DNA from: an uncultured Gemmatimonadota bacterium | GTDB taxonomy: Bacteria > Gemmatimonadota > Gemmatimonadetes > Gemmatimonadales > GWC2-71-9 | DNA: 14,704 nt | NCBI GenBank assembly: GCA_937961295.1 | Contig: CALGOK010000059.1 | Span: forward strand, 1 to 14,704 | Reading direction: 5' to 3' | Shown: in pieces, positions 14,201 to 14,704 of the stretch | How the letters are laid out: every line of letters starts with the position of its first letter | Position numbering within the stretch: the stretch's first letter is position 1 | Made by a program: the position numbers and the translations under genes | Notes under the pieces: generated by a model | Seen by the model: only the letters and a program-made list of their open reading frames with translations | Database searches by the model: none | What the model was told of the DNA's origin: nothing

Positions 14201-14704
14201 GAAGACGATCTTCGAGGTCCGCTCCTACGACGACGTCACCTCCTCGTGGCGCGACGTCGAGGCCGTGTTCACGCCATTCATCCAGTCGGCCGACTACAAG
14301 GTCTACTGGGGCGCGGCCGGCAAGGTCGACTCGGTGATCGACGTGACCCACGACGTGCCGGTGCCGTTCAACGCCAGCTACATGGGCTCGACCTGGGGCA
14401 TCCTGAACCAGGCGGCCACCCAGAATGGTGCCACCTACTTCGACCAGCGGTCCCAGCTCACCGTGTCGGACGCCGGCTGCATCGAGCCGCTCCGCACCCT
14501 GAACCCCGGTGGCATCCGCTGCACCGCGGGGACCTCGCCGACGCTTTCCGAGACCGCGGTTCCGGGTCCGGTGGTGCTCACGTCGGTGCCGCTCAACACC
14601 ACGGCCTCGATGCGCACCTCGCCGTACAACGGCGAAATCGGGTTCGTGTTCTACCTCAATGGCCACCTGTTCGTCTTCGACCTCGAGGGCGGCGCGCTGC
14701 CGGC
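11271..14704 (+). CDS. Giant secreted FN3/EF-hand protein, downstream paralog, 3' end outside the window
   Basis: ATG 11271 is preceded by GAGAGG (11258-11263, 7 nt spacing), and the frame stays open to the window end, encoding 1144 residues so far. A signal peptide covers residues 1-30 (core LIGGLVFALAAAVAL, cleavage after AHA). It aligns with the 3498 protein over its whole visible length; in hand-aligned blocks well over half the residues agree (for example NQYMFNSG, PGLNAARPHPLG, VVWRPSATE, DANYRQFDVEGYRI). The EF-hand loop DANGDGIVQQDE lies at 481-492, the FN3-like region at about 521-749, and all four cysteine pairs of the paralog are conserved. By comparison roughly 135-140 residues are missing at the right edge, where a FlgD-type Ig domain is expected. 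It follows the TonB-dependent receptor by 86 nt and is probably in its operon, making it the likeliest partner of that receptor. Codons look more uniformly G/C-ending than in the 3498 copy, hinting at higher expression. Confidence 0.9.
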   Translation, partial: MHSLRGTRGLIGGLVFALAAAVALPNLAHAGPDPAAKRSDSGRYRLFAGNLGAITINRIYYGLNTRGEVGVDSLNSSTIGGGFWPKGTGNQYMFNSGLQVAGIIQGSKPANPWGGDTTGGMFFDASGLRQHGTSVTELYNAVSPVDQANWPQAAYVPQGDASELLFDDLLRGRLTASQGDVWFMSSEADPGLNAARPHPLGVVAEYRVMGWNFPTGNEDLVYLILTFYNISSLNEADYAQYRPGLREILIEQAQQFHALNNAAFNITLPTAGYTIDPFFAAFAADPDVTTSAGVNFSSVNLPFAMGYAYHADFPRAAGWTFSPDLFGAPFFPGAGFVGIKYLKSATGPGEINLFSNTTNGGPFPDPNSAVRLYKYLSGTITPADGVSCNQGDPLVSRICYIQNAAPADVRLLESSTPFALEAGQSASIVVSYIHAAPVQIPGYVGGTRVFPGDPTRLSNATLLANGANRVDSIMGFRGYNDANGDGIVQQDEFTTVPGSLLRKALIAQSIFDSRFLLPFAPESPDFFLIPGDGQVTVVWRPSATETEGDPYFQVAKDASIVPDGGGAPVPNALYDANYRQFDVEGYRIYRGRADNPESLKLIAQYDYAGTRFRDFTGQVVADARGPRCAPELGVTTSCAGVFDNPGPGVQLVKNVQYDLSGNFVQVQIGSRTLLASGDVINLATDTAVTGGGSGFPELSNTGVPFVYVDNDPRNGLTYFYAVTAFDINSINSTGLGNTSLESAQTTKRVVPRTSAGNYVNTASTSVGIYGRSGELTDREMPTIDPATGKFSKKFPPSDAVSLSLAAFVKELLTEPGEIAFTVDSIRITTFAAASTMDANYYYRIIAPVGTSRVTIPVHMNATTGAVDASGAFDALAADPTLAAKYGAPPGSYGIGGSFTVRYPSGYYAGVRPRGCVNHAAGFPSGTGQACAYNGPRWFSGANETVDNPNSSNPDAFNSGLARLPTGFNNVGGGIAGVKTIFEVRSYDDVTSSWRDVEAVFTPFIQSADYKVYWGAAGKVDSVIDVTHDVPVPFNASYMGSTWGILNQAATQNGATYFDQRSQLTVSDAGCIEPLRTLNPGGIRCTAGTSPTLSETAVPGPVVLTSVPLNTTASMRTSPYNGEIGFVFYLNGHLFVFDLEGGALP

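Noticed and set aside
11277..14666. A 1129-residue open frame on the minus strand opposite the downstream secreted protein
   Set aside because: Same shadow effect. The plus frame has a signal peptide, a ribosome binding site and a paralog; the minus frame has none.
1..14704. CRISPR array, insertion sequence or phage genes
   Set aside because: No regularly spaced repeats, transposase, integrase or phage structural motif is seen; the only repeats are the palindromic elements and the paralogous genes.

Overview
The window is very GC-rich, with strongly G/C-ending codons in every real gene and secretion signals followed by TonB-dependent outer-membrane transport. It fits a Gram-negative, most likely a Gemmatimonadota member. 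That placement rests on gene style (a large receptor with a carboxypeptidase-regulatory-like N-terminus beside giant secreted FlgD-Ig proteins), not on a marker gene.

Left part (1-1379, minus strand). An ECF sigma factor (822-1379) overlaps by 4 nt a small zinc-type anti-sigma factor (556-825). The Cys/His spacing of the latter matches the redox-sensing RsrA family. The anti-sigma gene overlaps the start of an FAD-dependent oxidoreductase of the geranylgeranyl-reductase type, which stops early at 171. Clean coding sequence continues in a different frame to the window edge, so this locus carries a frameshift or a fusion junction. The layout suggests an oxidative-stress sigma/anti-sigma module.

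Middle-left (1380-3497, plus strand). A V4R-like protein (1526-2149) is coupled through ATGA to an M24 metallopeptidase with all five metal ligands (2146-3321). A 60-nt, highly palindromic repeat able to fold as a cloverleaf occurs at 1420-1479 and again at 3359-3418 (57 of 60 identical). A partial third copy lies at 3321-3360.

Right part (3498-14704, plus strand). Two paralogous giant secreted proteins (3498-7340, and 11271 to beyond the window end) flank a TonB-dependent receptor (7918-11184). The paralogs share FN3-like regions, four conserved cysteine pairs and a perfect EF-hand-like loop. The complete copy ends in a FlgD-type Ig domain. The receptor also has an EF-hand-like loop near its C-terminus. 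A consensus-like promoter at 7611-7639 and a structured leader of about 270 nt precede the receptor, and the second paralog follows it after only 86 nt. My reading is an outer-membrane uptake or attachment unit in which the receptor works with one or both large surface proteins, a Sus-like arrangement without a recognisable SusD. The ligand is unknown.

The long gap 7341-7917 holds no gene but several inverted repeats, the promoter and the leader.
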